DNA of 11,630 bases, taken from positions 1 to 11,630 of the forward strand of contig CAZXSC010000090.1 of assembly GCA_964643045.1 (NCBI GenBank). The letters are read 5' to 3'. Within the stretch, counting starts at the first letter, position 1. Each line of letters opens with the position of its first letter. The position numbers were made by a program, and so were the translations under genes. Of the stretch, positions 1-6,507 are shown piece after piece. This stretch comes from TMED23 sp964643045 (GTDB lineage: Bacteria; Pseudomonadota; Alphaproteobacteria; Rhodospirillales; UBA2165). Below the pieces are notes generated by a model that was not told the DNA's origin, made no database searches, and worked only from the letters and a program-made list of their open reading frames with translations.

Positions 1-403
1 TTAATGCGGCAAGCATTTGACCGGTTTGATTGCTATCATCATCGATAGCTTGTTTGCCGAGAATTACTAGATCCGGGTTTTCTTTTTCGCATATGGCCTT
101 AAGAATTTTCGCAACCGCCAAGGGTTCTACGTCTTCGTCGGTTGCAACATGAATGCCTTTGTCGGCGCCCATAGCTAATGCCGTTCGGATGGTTTCTTGA
201 GATTGTTTAGGGCCGATTGAGACTGCGATCAGTTCATCGGCGGCACCATTTTCACGCAAACGAACACCCTCTTCTACAGCAATCTCATCAAATGGATTCA
301 TAGACATTTTAACATTAGTAGTTTCAACACCTGTTTGATCAGGTCTCACCCGAATTTTGACGTTATAATCAATAACGCGTTTGACAGCGGCTATGATTTT
401 CAT
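1..403 (-). CDS. etfB: Electron transfer flavoprotein beta subunit, N-terminal part (cut by window edge)
   Basis: EtfB forms the soluble ETF heterodimer with EtfA. It accepts electrons from acyl-CoA dehydrogenases and related flavoenzymes and passes them to ETF-ubiquinone oxidoreductase at the membrane. The 134 visible residues begin MKIIAAVKRVIDYNVKIRV and include the family-typical MSMNPFDEIAVEEGVRL block (about residues 33-49), a GADKGIHV segment (about 81-88) and the LVILGKQAIDDDSNQTGQ signature (about 112-129). The full family length is about 250 residues, so roughly half is present; the missing half and probably etfA lie to the left. The ATG at 403-401 has an AGGA-type Shine-Dalgarno about 8 nt upstream. 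A consensus -35 lies in the 149-nt gap to the upstream adenosyltransferase gene, so etfB may be transcribed independently. The identification is very secure. Confidence 0.96.
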   Translation of the reverse strand, partial: MKIIAAVKRVIDYNVKIRVRPDQTGVETTNVKMSMNPFDEIAVEEGVRLRENGAADELIAVSIGPKQSQETIRTALAMGADKGIHVATDEDVEPLAVAKILKAICEKENPDLVILGKQAIDDDSNQTGQMLAAL

Positions 404-465
404 ATGGCTTCCTGTGAATGTTTCATTTTATTTAGCTACTTTTGTTTCTGAAAGTCTCTGGCTGT

Positions 466-495
466 TACATACAGACTTGCGCTAGAGTCTGTCAA
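466..495 (-). promoter_or_regulatory. Probable sigma-70-type promoter of etfB with embedded operator-like palindrome
   Basis: On the minus strand a perfect -35 hexamer TTGACA (495-490) is followed after 18 bp by TATGTA (471-466), a moderate -10. Transcription would begin near 459, giving a leader of about 55 nt before the etfB ATG. The spacer is filled by the inverted repeat ACAGACT-N8-AGTCTGT (471-492), which touches both hexamers, the classic position for a repressor site. The promoter is seen by eye only and the -10 is weak. Confidence 0.5.
471..492. repeat. Perfect 7-bp inverted repeat, 8-bp centre, in the etfB promoter
   Basis: The arms ACAGACT (471-477) and AGTCTGT (486-492) are exact reverse complements around the centre TGCGCTAG. 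The arm midpoints are 15 bp apart. On the minus strand no T-run follows, so it is not a standard terminator; its location between -35 and -10 favours a protein-binding operator. Confidence 0.6.
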
Positions 496-552
496 CAATT
501 CGAAGGCAATTTACCGAACAGGTAGCCCAGGTAATTTACAGAATAATTGAAT

Positions 553-1128
553 TTATCGGTTTTCACCTGGATTCCAAAGAACGTCGGTTGCACCATTATC
601 ATTCGTTTTTCTTGATAGTACAAATAGGTGATCTGATAATCTATTCAAGTAAATCGAGGTTAAGGGATTTATAGTTTTTCGGTTTTTTTTGTCCAGCATT
701 AATTTTGTTGCCAGCCGTTCCGCCCTTCTTGTAATGGTCCTTGCCACATGCAGGTGAGCAGAACTAGTTTTGCCTCCAGGTAGGACAAATGACTCAAGGG
801 TTTTCAGAGATTTATTCATCTCGTCAATTTCAAATTCTAGCCGATCAATTTGGCTTTGTACAATGCGTAAATCTTTTTTTAATGATCCAGGGGTAATAGG
901 ACGAGCAAGATCGGCGCCTAAGTCAAACAAGTCATTTTGAATACGTGCAAGCATATCATTGCTTTTATTATCAATTTCAAGCCGTGCTAAACCAATATAC
1001 GCATTTGCCTCATCGACGGCACCATATGTTTCTACCCGAAGGTCATATTTGGCAACACGACTGCCGTCGCCCAGTGATGTTTTTCCCTTGTCACCACTCC
1101 GGGTATAAATTTTGTTTAACAGGACCAT
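553..1128 (-). CDS. pduO: PduO-type ATP:cob(I)alamin adenosyltransferase
   Basis: This enzyme transfers the 5'-deoxyadenosyl group of ATP to cob(I)alamin, making adenosylcobalamin in the cytoplasm. The 191-residue length is normal for the trimeric PduO/MMAB family. Visible motifs are the N-terminal ATP loop KIYTRSGDKGKTSLGDG (residues 6-22), the VETYGAVDEANAYIG block (32-46), FVLPGGKTSSAHLHVARTIT (114-133) followed by RRAER with the nucleotide-contacting arginines, and YLNRLSDHLFVLSR (160-173). The ATG at 1128-1126 matches the usual family start a few residues before the ATP loop, although no strong Shine-Dalgarno precedes it. It lies 149 nt upstream of etfB on the same strand; etfAB plus adenosyltransferase is a neighbourhood I recall from Alphaproteobacteria. 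Its product is the cofactor of the class II ribonucleotide reductase encoded at 1890-4250, and could also serve methylmalonyl-CoA mutase elsewhere. Confidence 0.95.
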   Translation of the reverse strand: MVLLNKIYTRSGDKGKTSLGDGSRVAKYDLRVETYGAVDEANAYIGLARLEIDNKSNDMLARIQNDLFDLGADLARPITPGSLKKDLRIVQSQIDRLEFEIDEMNKSLKTLESFVLPGGKTSSAHLHVARTITRRAERLATKLMLDKKNRKTINPLTSIYLNRLSDHLFVLSRKTNDNGATDVLWNPGENR

Positions 1129-1166
1129 TTTAACGACCGAGTTTGTGGGAGAAAGTCAAGGCTAGA

Positions 1167-1194
1167 AACATATCAAAAAATAATATAATGACAA
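1167..1194 (-). promoter_or_regulatory. Possible promoter of the cobalamin adenosyltransferase gene
   Basis: On the minus strand TTGTCA (1194-1189, five of six matches to the -35 consensus) and TATGTT (1172-1167, four of six) are separated by 16 bp, about 40 nt before the start codon. This would give a leader of about 30 nt. The surroundings are AT-rich, so a chance match is possible. Confidence 0.38.
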
Positions 1195-1459
1195 TCTTTT
1201 GTAGTGTTGTACCAACGTGTTTCTTAAAATTAAAAGTACATTCAGGATAGATACATAGAAACTTCAACGTAATTATTAGTATTTTTGTTGATTATTAACT
1301 TTTGCCTGATATACAGGTGGTAACGCAAGATAGACTGAAAAGTAATTTTAAATAAGGGCGCAATTTCGAATTCATTTTCCTAAAATATTCGATAAATCTA
1401 GTAGTTTATTAGAAGACTGATCCTGAGTGTATTTTTTGTGCCAGGGGCCAGATTGGACG

Positions 1460-1488
1460 ATGACATTGTTATACTAGGCGTGTATGGT
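1460..1488 (+). promoter_or_regulatory. Probable promoter of the small orphan gene at 1519
   Basis: ATGACA (1460-1465, five of six matches to TTGACA) and TATGGT (1483-1488, four of six to TATAAT) are separated by exactly 17 bp. Transcription would begin near 1495, leaving a leader of about 24 nt that contains the AGGAGG ribosome site. The good spacing and short leader make this one of the more believable promoters in the window. Confidence 0.47.
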
Positions 1489-1518
1489 ATCTGTGGTGTT
1501 TCAATTCAGGAGGATTAA

Positions 1519-1818
1519 ATGTTCTTTGACGAAATTAAGGAAGTTGAGAAATCTGTTAATGCTCTAAAAACCGATCTTATAGCGATCAGGGACGGCGTGG
1601 ATGGGCATTATGATCAATTGGATGATATTGCTGCGCACGTGATTGCGCTTGAAGCTATACTAATTGAAGTACTTAAGAAAACTGATGTCGACGCTGAGGC
1701 CGTTAAGTCCTGGATTGTTGAGGCCACCAAATCTAGTACGGGGGATGACCAAGGTAGTGAGAAAACTCAAATAATAGTGGATAGCCTTCTTAAAGGTGAA
1801 GCATTGCCTGAGAATTAG
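1519..1818 (+). CDS. Small acidic helical protein of unknown function
   Basis: I do not recognise this 99-residue protein. It is real by gene signals: a perfect AGGAGG (1508-1513) sits 5 nt before ATG, a plausible promoter lies just upstream and a terminator-like hairpin follows. The sequence has no signal peptide, no membrane segment and no cysteine. Residues 1-60 have a heptad-like spacing of hydrophobic residues (for example VNALKTDLIAI and AHVIALEAILIEVLKK) consistent with an amphipathic helix or two-helix coiled coil. Residues 60-99 are more polar, with an SSTGDDQGSEK linker around 72-82 and a short helix IIVDSLLKGE near the end. Acidic residues dominate. It is transcribed away from the adenosyltransferase and converges on nrdJ, so it belongs to neither operon. 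A small oligomeric adaptor or structural protein would fit, but no function can be assigned. Confidence 0.8.
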   Translation: MFFDEIKEVEKSVNALKTDLIAIRDGVDGHYDQLDDIAAHVIALEAILIEVLKKTDVDAEAVKSWIVEATKSSTGDDQGSEKTQIIVDSLLKGEALPEN

Positions 1819-1842
1819 AGTGGCATCACTAACAGTGCTACT

Positions 1843-1885
1843 TAACGCGCAGGTATAAAAACATATAAGGCGTTACGGATTTTTT
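1843..1885 (+). terminator. Candidate intrinsic terminator after the small orphan gene
   Basis: TAACGC (1843-1848) and GCGTTA (1870-1875) form a 6-bp stem with a 21-nt loop, followed after CGGA by six T residues (1880-1885). It begins 24 nt past the orphan gene's stop and ends 5 nt before the convergent nrdJ stop. The long loop and the 4-nt gap before the T-run make it weaker than a textbook terminator. Confidence 0.42.
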
Positions 1886-1889
1886 CCCA

Positions 1890-4250
1890 TCAACTGCATT
1901 TAGAATAAGTACAATCTCTGCAGGTGTCGCAATTCTCTTGGCGGATTAGGCCGGGCTGGCCGCATTTTGGACATTGTCTAAATTTGTTGTTTGGAAACTC
2001 AGTTTTACCGTTCATATTCATTACGTTGGATTTAAAAATGGGTTTGTCCTCATTCAGTTCATCTGGTGCCGTTATAAAGCCAATTGAAATCATATGTTCT
2101 TCAAGAATGGAGCCAATAGCAGCAAGCAGAGATGGAATATAACGTCCTCCCAACCACTGGCCACCTCTTGGGTCGAATACTGCTTTTAGTTCTTCAACAA
2201 CGAACGATACATCGCCGCCTCTTCTAAAAACTGCTGATATCATGCGGGTAAGGGCCACTGACCAAGCAAAATGTTCGGTATTCTTAGAATTAATAAAAAC
2301 TTCAAAAGGTCTGCGACGTCCATCCTGAATAACGTCATTTATGGTAATATAAAGAGCGTGATCGCTCTCCGGCCACTTGATTTTGTATGTTGATCCATCA
2401 AGAGCCTCTGGCCTATCTAATGGGCGGGTTAGATAATGGAGAATACCACTATCACCTATATCCTTCGGTTTAGCATTGGCACCTGCAATTGTCTTTTTTG
2501 GTAATTCGAGAACTAGTTCCCTCTGGATCGGTAGTATATTTTCGTTTTTATTGTCTTTTTCCGCTTTTAGGACAGCGCCCGTTATTTCGTTAGGCCGATA
2601 AGTAGTACAGCCTTTGCAACCAAGTTCGTAAGCTTGCATATAAATGTCCTCAAAATTCTTGAAATCCATATTTTCAGGGCAGTTGATAGTTTTTGAGATA
2701 GAACTATCAATAAACTGTTGAGCGGTTGCTTGTATAACTAGATGATCTTTTGGTGATAGCTCTTGGGCGTCAATAAATGAATCCGTTAAAGGAGTTTCTT
2801 CACCTTTTAGCCGCCGGAATAATCGAAAGGCATAATCAGTAACGTCTTCCTCTTTTCGACTACCATCTGGCATTAAAATACCGCGGGTGTACGAAAAACT
2901 AAAAACTGGTTCGAGTCCTGACGATATATTATCCGCAAACAAAGAAATTGTGCCTGTAGGGGCGATTGATGTTAGTAGTGCGTTACGAATACCAAAATTT
3001 TCTATCGCGGTAACGATATCTGCATCTAGGTTCTTAACAGTCTTACTGTCAACGTAGGCATGTTTATCAAAAAGCGGGAACGCACCCTTTTCTTTAGCAA
3101 GCTGTATAGATTCAAAATATGCTGCCCGTTGAATTGTCTTCAGCCAAGTTTCAGTAAGCAGGATAGATCCAGTTGAACCGTAACGGACGTTGCACATGAT
3201 AAATGCATCAGCAAGGCCAGTGATGCCAAGGCCGATGCGGCGTTTAGCTTTGGCTTCTTTTTCTTGTTTTTTTAATGGAAAGCGTGAGACATCGATAGCG
3301 TTGTCCATCATTCGGACGGATATCGCGACTGTTTTTTCTAACTCCCTAATATCCAAATTTGCATTTTCTGTGAATGGATGCTTGATGAACCGTGTTAAAT
3401 TAACCGACCCCAAAAGACAGGCGCCGTAAGGTGGAAGTGGTTGCTCTCCGCATGGGTTGGTCGCATTAATTGTTTCGCAATATGAAATAGGATTTAGACT
3501 ATTAATTCTATCAATAAAAATTACACCCGGCTCAGCGTATGCATATGCTGCTCGCATAATTCTTTCCCAAAGTTCACGAGCAGGTACACTTTTGAAAACT
3601 GTGCCGTCAAATATCAAATCCCAGGTTGAATCGTCCTTAATTGCTTGCATGAATTTATCTGTCACGAGAACCGATAGATTGAACATACGCAGTCGTCCTG
3701 GTTCTTGTTTTGCTTTTATAAAGCTCTCTATATCAGGATGGTCACAACGCATCACTGCCATCATCGCTCCACGGCGCGAGCCTGCACTCATAATTGTCCG
3801 ACACATAGAATCCCAGACATCCATGAAAGAAAGGGGGCCAGATGCGTCGGCACCAACACCTTTTACTGGAGCTCCTTTTGGACGTAGAGTAGAGAAATCA
3901 TATCCTATTCCGCCACCTTGCTGCATAGTGAGAGCTGCTTCGCGGAGACTTTCAAATATGCCTGACATATCATCAGGTATTTCACCCATTACAAAACAGT
4001 TAAAAAGTGTAACGTCACGATCTGTTCCAGCCCCCGAAATTATTCGGCCTGCTGGCAAAAACTTAAAGTCTTTAATTGTTTGATAGAACTTTTCTATATG
4101 TTGTTCAGGATTAATTTCAGCGAGTGCCAGCGCTTTGCTTATTCGTCGAAAGGTGTCATCAATTGTTTTGTCGATTGGTATTCCATTCGCTGACTTTTGA
4201 CGATACTTCATATCCCAAATTTGTTGCGAAATAGCAGCTTTTGGTGGCAT
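1890..4250 (-). CDS. nrdJ: Adenosylcobalamin-dependent (class II) ribonucleotide reductase
   Basis: NrdJ reduces ribonucleotides to deoxyribonucleotides in the cytoplasm, using adenosylcobalamin to generate an active-site thiyl radical; it needs no oxygen and no separate radical subunit. In the 786 residues one sees FNCFV with Cys85, the active-site block NPCGE (265-269) with the presumed thiyl Cys267 flanked by Asn265 and Glu269, and GACLLGSVNL with Cys278. Cys85 and Cys278 are the expected redox pair, and the 11-residue spacing 267-278 is typical of class II enzymes. The loop APTGTIS (430-436) and the GGGIGYDFS segment (112-120) also fit the ten-stranded barrel. A downstream region (about 620-720) precedes a Cys-rich tail, CPKC (760-763) and CDTCRDCTYSKC (774-785), likely a zinc ribbon plus C-terminal redox cysteines. 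The length matches the shorter class II form rather than the roughly 1200-residue one. The start ATG lacks a strong Shine-Dalgarno, but residues 1-20 look family-like. Confidence 0.95.
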   Translation of the reverse strand: MPPKAAISQQIWDMKYRQKSANGIPIDKTIDDTFRRISKALALAEINPEQHIEKFYQTIKDFKFLPAGRIISGAGTDRDVTLFNCFVMGEIPDDMSGIFESLREAALTMQQGGGIGYDFSTLRPKGAPVKGVGADASGPLSFMDVWDSMCRTIMSAGSRRGAMMAVMRCDHPDIESFIKAKQEPGRLRMFNLSVLVTDKFMQAIKDDSTWDLIFDGTVFKSVPARELWERIMRAAYAYAEPGVIFIDRINSLNPISYCETINATNPCGEQPLPPYGACLLGSVNLTRFIKHPFTENANLDIRELEKTVAISVRMMDNAIDVSRFPLKKQEKEAKAKRRIGLGITGLADAFIMCNVRYGSTGSILLTETWLKTIQRAAYFESIQLAKEKGAFPLFDKHAYVDSKTVKNLDADIVTAIENFGIRNALLTSIAPTGTISLFADNISSGLEPVFSFSYTRGILMPDGSRKEEDVTDYAFRLFRRLKGEETPLTDSFIDAQELSPKDHLVIQATAQQFIDSSISKTINCPENMDFKNFEDIYMQAYELGCKGCTTYRPNEITGAVLKAEKDNKNENILPIQRELVLELPKKTIAGANAKPKDIGDSGILHYLTRPLDRPEALDGSTYKIKWPESDHALYITINDVIQDGRRRPFEVFINSKNTEHFAWSVALTRMISAVFRRGGDVSFVVEELKAVFDPRGGQWLGGRYIPSLLAAIGSILEEHMISIGFITAPDELNEDKPIFKSNVMNMNGKTEFPNNKFRQCPKCGQPGLIRQENCDTCRDCTYSKCS

Positions 4251-4286
4251 AAGTAAGGCAGACCTTTTGAAGGTTAAATTGGCAAT

Positions 4287-4341
4287 AAGAACTAGAACCT
4301 ACATTGTGCCTCAGGCAATATAAATAATCAATAAAGTTCTT
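4287..4341 (-). repeat. Long-range inverted repeat in the probable nrdJ leader
   Basis: AAGAACT (4287-4293) and AGTTCTT (4335-4341) are exact reverse complements enclosing 41 nt. Inside lies the palindrome TGCCT-C-AGGCA (4307-4317). If this stretch is transcribed ahead of nrdJ, the message could fold into a long stem capped by a small GC-rich hairpin, 37 nt before the start codon. The arms are short, so the structure is only a candidate. Confidence 0.35.
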
Positions 4342-4542
4342 GTTTTGTTTCCCCCAATTTTAGTTTATTATCCACCTATTTCTATTAACATAATGTATTG
4401 ATTTATATGCATAAATTAAGTTTTCAACGTTTCCCACCGGGGTGGCAACTAGTACGTTTGTGGATAAAAGTTTAATTTTTTATCAACGCATCAGGAATGG
4501 TGGTGATTTTTTGCGTCTGCGCTCCGTAAAATGTGAGTGTGG

Positions 4543-4576
4543 CCAACTGATTTTGAGTGAAATCTCGAGGAGTTGG
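4543..4576 (-). terminator. Stacked hairpin just downstream of the GFA-family gene
   Basis: The outer arms CCAACT (4543-4548) and AGTTGG (4571-4576) enclose inner arms GATTT (4549-4553) and AAATC (4560-4564), with a one-sided 6-nt bulge TCGAGG. On the minus strand it begins 12 nt after the GFA stop codon. No U-run follows directly, so it may be an mRNA 3'-end stabiliser or a weak terminator rather than a standard intrinsic one. Confidence 0.4.
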
Positions 4577-4587
4577 TATAGACTTAT

Positions 4588-5004
4588 TTAATTTGATGGT
4601 GGCATTGCCTCAAAGTTATCAATGCTCTCATCCAGGTAGGTGTAGTTCAATGCGTGAGCTGTATAGAGATTCACAGAAGGTTTTACGAAACTTGCGTCAT
4701 CGATACTTCCAACTTTGACGCTTTTGGCCCCGGAACGGAGTGAGCCGCTACCAAAGACTTGTGATCCGCAATTATCGCAAAATTCTTTTGTCATAGTATT
4801 TGAGCTATCGGCCAAGTGTTGAAACTTTTTTGTATTACCTTTTAGAATTGTGATTTGCTCTTCTTTGAAAAATAAATTAGTAGCATACGCTGATCCGGTT
4901 GCTTTGCGGCAATCGTCACAGTGACAATTGGCAATCCGAAAAGGTTCGCCTTCTATTTCGTAACGGATAGACTTACACAAGCAACCACCTGTAATTTTTG
5001 CCAT
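4588..5004 (-). CDS. GFA/CENP-V family zinc-binding protein
   Basis: This 138-residue protein has the cysteine pattern of the GFA family (named after glutathione-dependent formaldehyde-activating enzyme): CLC at residues 8-10, CHCDDC at 27-32 and FCDNCG at 75-80. These ligate two zinc ions in a small beta-rich fold. Most family members have no proven reaction, so glutathione-formaldehyde condensation should not be assumed. I chose ATG at 5004-5002 (MAKITGGCLC) because AAGGA lies 8 nt upstream, whereas an in-frame GTG seven codons earlier has no ribosome site. The gene is divergent from the membrane permease at 5120, with a 115-nt shared upstream region. Nothing in the sequence gives the substrate. 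Confidence 0.92.
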   Translation of the reverse strand: MAKITGGCLCKSIRYEIEGEPFRIANCHCDDCRKATGSAYATNLFFKEEQITILKGNTKKFQHLADSSNTMTKEFCDNCGSQVFGSGSLRSGAKSVKVGSIDDASFVKPSVNLYTAHALNYTYLDESIDNFEAMPPSN

Positions 5005-5034
5005 TTTTAGAATCCTTAAATCCACGGGTTTAAT

Positions 5035-5063
5035 TAGACATTAAATTCTATGGTTGCAATAAA
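5035..5063 (+). promoter_or_regulatory. Possible promoter of the permease gene
   Basis: TAGACA (5035-5040, five of six to TTGACA) is followed after 17 bp by AATAAA (5058-5063, four of six to TATAAT). The start would fall near 5070, giving a 50-nt leader to the preferred ATG at 5120. The AT-rich context lowers confidence. Confidence 0.34.
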
Positions 5064-5073
5064 AACGTATGAA
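5045..5073 (-). promoter_or_regulatory. Possible promoter of the GFA-family gene
   Basis: On the minus strand TTCATA (5073-5068, four of six) and TAGAAT (5050-5045, five of six) are spaced by 17 bp. Transcription would begin near 5037, about 33 nt before the chosen ATG. It overlaps the candidate divergent promoter of the permease, so the two would compete for polymerase. Confidence 0.36.
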
Positions 5074-5119
5074 CCGCTTAATAGCAATACCATAGTTGAC
5101 CAACGGATTGAACGACTTC

Positions 5120-6487
5120 ATGGAGCCTATACGGACCTCAGCTTCTGCATGGATTTATTTTATTTTATGTATATTGGTGATCTTTGATGCATTTTTGGAT
5201 GCACGTTGGCTCATGCTAATCACTGTTGGTTTGACAATTTCTTATATTTTGTTGCAATTCAAAAACATTCCAACCCCACAAAAATTGGCTGCATTGGCTC
5301 TAATTTTAATAGGTTTAACAGCAGCAAATGAGAACAATACAGTTCCAGAAGTCTTAATAGAAGGAGTTGCGCGTTCGCAAATATTTTTACTTCTTTTTTT
5401 TGCTGTAGCTTGGCTGCAATTACCAGTCAATAATAGTGCATCATTGGCATCTGTTCGCGACGTTATTTTAAACCTACCTCCGGGTCAGCGTTTTTTGGGC
5501 TTGTCTTTAGGGGTTCATATATTGGGCGCGCTCTTGAATGTTGCTGCGGTTGGATTATTATCTCCACTGCTTGAAGATCGTTCAAATGAGATTTTACATC
5601 GTCGATTTAGTCTAGCCATTATGCACGGGTTTACGAGTGCATCAGCTTGGTCTCCTTTTTATATAGGAATGATTGTTGTACTGGTTGCTATCCCAACTAT
5701 CACATGGGGTAAGAAAGCCGTACAAGGTATGATAATGGCAATCATTTTGATTTTAGGTGGTTGGTTGTTTGATCGTTTTCGTTATCCGAGGACAAAAAAA
5801 CTTCACATGGAGAACGTGGCTGTAAAATGGTGTCAACAAGGGGTCACTGACACCGTTTTAATTTTGGTTTCTTTAATAAGTTTTGTCATAATTACATTAA
5901 ATCTGGCCGACGTGAGTATACCCGTGGCCCTTGCTGTAATTTGTCCACCGTTTGGTCTCATCTGGCACATAATGCAGCAAAAAGATTCTTTGCATCAGGG
6001 TAAGCAGATTATTCAATTGACAAATCAAGTCATTAGCGGATTTGCTGGTTTAAGAAATGAAGCAATGATGTTTGTTGCAGCTAATATTTTCGGAATTGGA
6101 ATAGCTAATATTATCCCAACTGAGGATGTTTCGGAAGTTCTCGACCTAATTTTACCCTCATTAGATGTGCGCGTCGCCGCTATTATTTTTATGTTTGTTT
6201 TTTGTGGGTGTATTGGCCTGCATCCCATCATAATAGTTGTGTCGCTCAGTGCTTTTCTTTCGCCCGAATTAGTTGGCTTGAAGGACTGGGTTTTGGCTTT
6301 GATTTATCTTGGAAGTTGGGGCTTATCGACCATGGTCTCACCTTATTCAGGTACAACACTTTTTATGTCAAGATTTACCGGAGTTGCGTCCCATGTAATC
6401 GGGTGGAAATGGTCACTTTATTCGGTTCTTTTTTCTGCATTTCTTATGGCCATCTTTATTATTACCTTACGCAATACAGGTTTTTGA
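5120..6487 (+). CDS. Polytopic inner-membrane permease, family unassigned
   Basis: The protein has about 12 hydrophobic segments spread over 455 residues and no periplasmic domain, so it is an integral inner-membrane protein, most likely a secondary transporter. Two polar-within-hydrophobic motifs stand out: HGFTSASAWSPFYIGM in the first half and STMVSPYSGTTLFMS in the second. Both carry a small-residue/Ser-Trp or Val-Ser-Pro turn, reminiscent of the paired re-entrant hairpins of ion-transporter superfamily anion carriers (ArsB, DASS, C4-dicarboxylate). That resemblance is inference. I place the start at ATG 5120; a frame-compatible TTG at 5096 lacks a ribosome site, and even the ATG has only a weak one. 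The gene is divergent from the GFA gene and 20 nt upstream of a DUF2938-like membrane gene, probably co-transcribed. Substrate unknown. Confidence 0.8.
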   Translation: MEPIRTSASAWIYFILCILVIFDAFLDARWLMLITVGLTISYILLQFKNIPTPQKLAALALILIGLTAANENNTVPEVLIEGVARSQIFLLLFFAVAWLQLPVNNSASLASVRDVILNLPPGQRFLGLSLGVHILGALLNVAAVGLLSPLLEDRSNEILHRRFSLAIMHGFTSASAWSPFYIGMIVVLVAIPTITWGKKAVQGMIMAIILILGGWLFDRFRYPRTKKLHMENVAVKWCQQGVTDTVLILVSLISFVIITLNLADVSIPVALAVICPPFGLIWHIMQQKDSLHQGKQIIQLTNQVISGFAGLRNEAMMFVAANIFGIGIANIIPTEDVSEVLDLILPSLDVRVAAIIFMFVFCGCIGLHPIIIVVSLSAFLSPELVGLKDWVLALIYLGSWGLSTMVSPYSGTTLFMSRFTGVASHVIGWKWSLYSVLFSAFLMAIFIITLRNTGF

Positions 6488-6507
6488 ATTCCCAAATAGG
6501 AGTTCAT

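Larger units (their letters stand above)
1129..1518. other. 390-nt divergent intergenic region
   Basis: This AT-rich gap separates the minus-strand adenosyltransferase gene from the plus-strand orphan gene. It holds a candidate promoter for each, close to its own gene. The middle (about 1200-1440) contains only a short inverted repeat CCTG-ATATA-CAGG (1305-1317). I saw no convincing small coding frame, no RNA gene and no B12 box of a cobalamin riboswitch. Confidence 0.6.
4251..4587. other. 337-nt gap upstream of nrdJ, with several inverted repeats
   Basis: This AT-rich gap lies between two minus-strand genes and must contain the nrdJ promoter, but no hexamer pair stands out. It holds the odd palindrome TGCCT-C-AGGCA (4307-4317), AAGAACT/AGTTCTT (4287-4293 and 4335-4341), ATTTAT-ATGC-ATAAAT around 4401-4416, the GC-rich CCACC-GG-GGTGG (4434-4445) and GATAAAA/TTTTATC (about 4463-4484). 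I saw no B12 box, no convincing pair of NrdR boxes and no coding frame. Confidence 0.55.

Noticed and set aside
945..1133. Plus-strand open frame over the cobalamin adenosyltransferase
   Set aside because: Antisense to conserved adenosyltransferase motifs; composition is cysteine- and histidine-rich in a way typical of a shadow frame.
1129..1518. Cobalamin riboswitch near the B12-related genes
   Set aside because: I looked for the conserved B12 box on both strands here and in 4251-4587 and did not see it; a covariance-model search would settle this.
1924..2142. Plus-strand open frame opposite nrdJ
   Set aside because: Shadow of the strongly supported minus-strand nrdJ; no ribosome site and no recognisable protein features. 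The same applies to the opposite-strand frames at 3190-3429, 3457-4083 and 3705-3887.
4251..4587. NrdR boxes before nrdJ
   Set aside because: Several AT-rich palindromes exist, but none matches the paired NrdR consensus with proper spacing.
5005..5025. GTG start seven codons upstream for the GFA protein
   Set aside because: No ribosome site, while ATG 5004 has AAGGA at 8 nt and gives the usual family N-terminus.
5096..5119. TTG start for the permease
   Set aside because: No Shine-Dalgarno before it; the ATG at 5120 is a better codon and still precedes the first membrane helix.
6202..6507. Frame upstream of 6508 continuing back into the permease gene
   Set aside because: This part overlaps the permease's conserved last helices in another frame. 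Only the portion from about 6508 shows protein-like features, so the longer 6202 start was not used.
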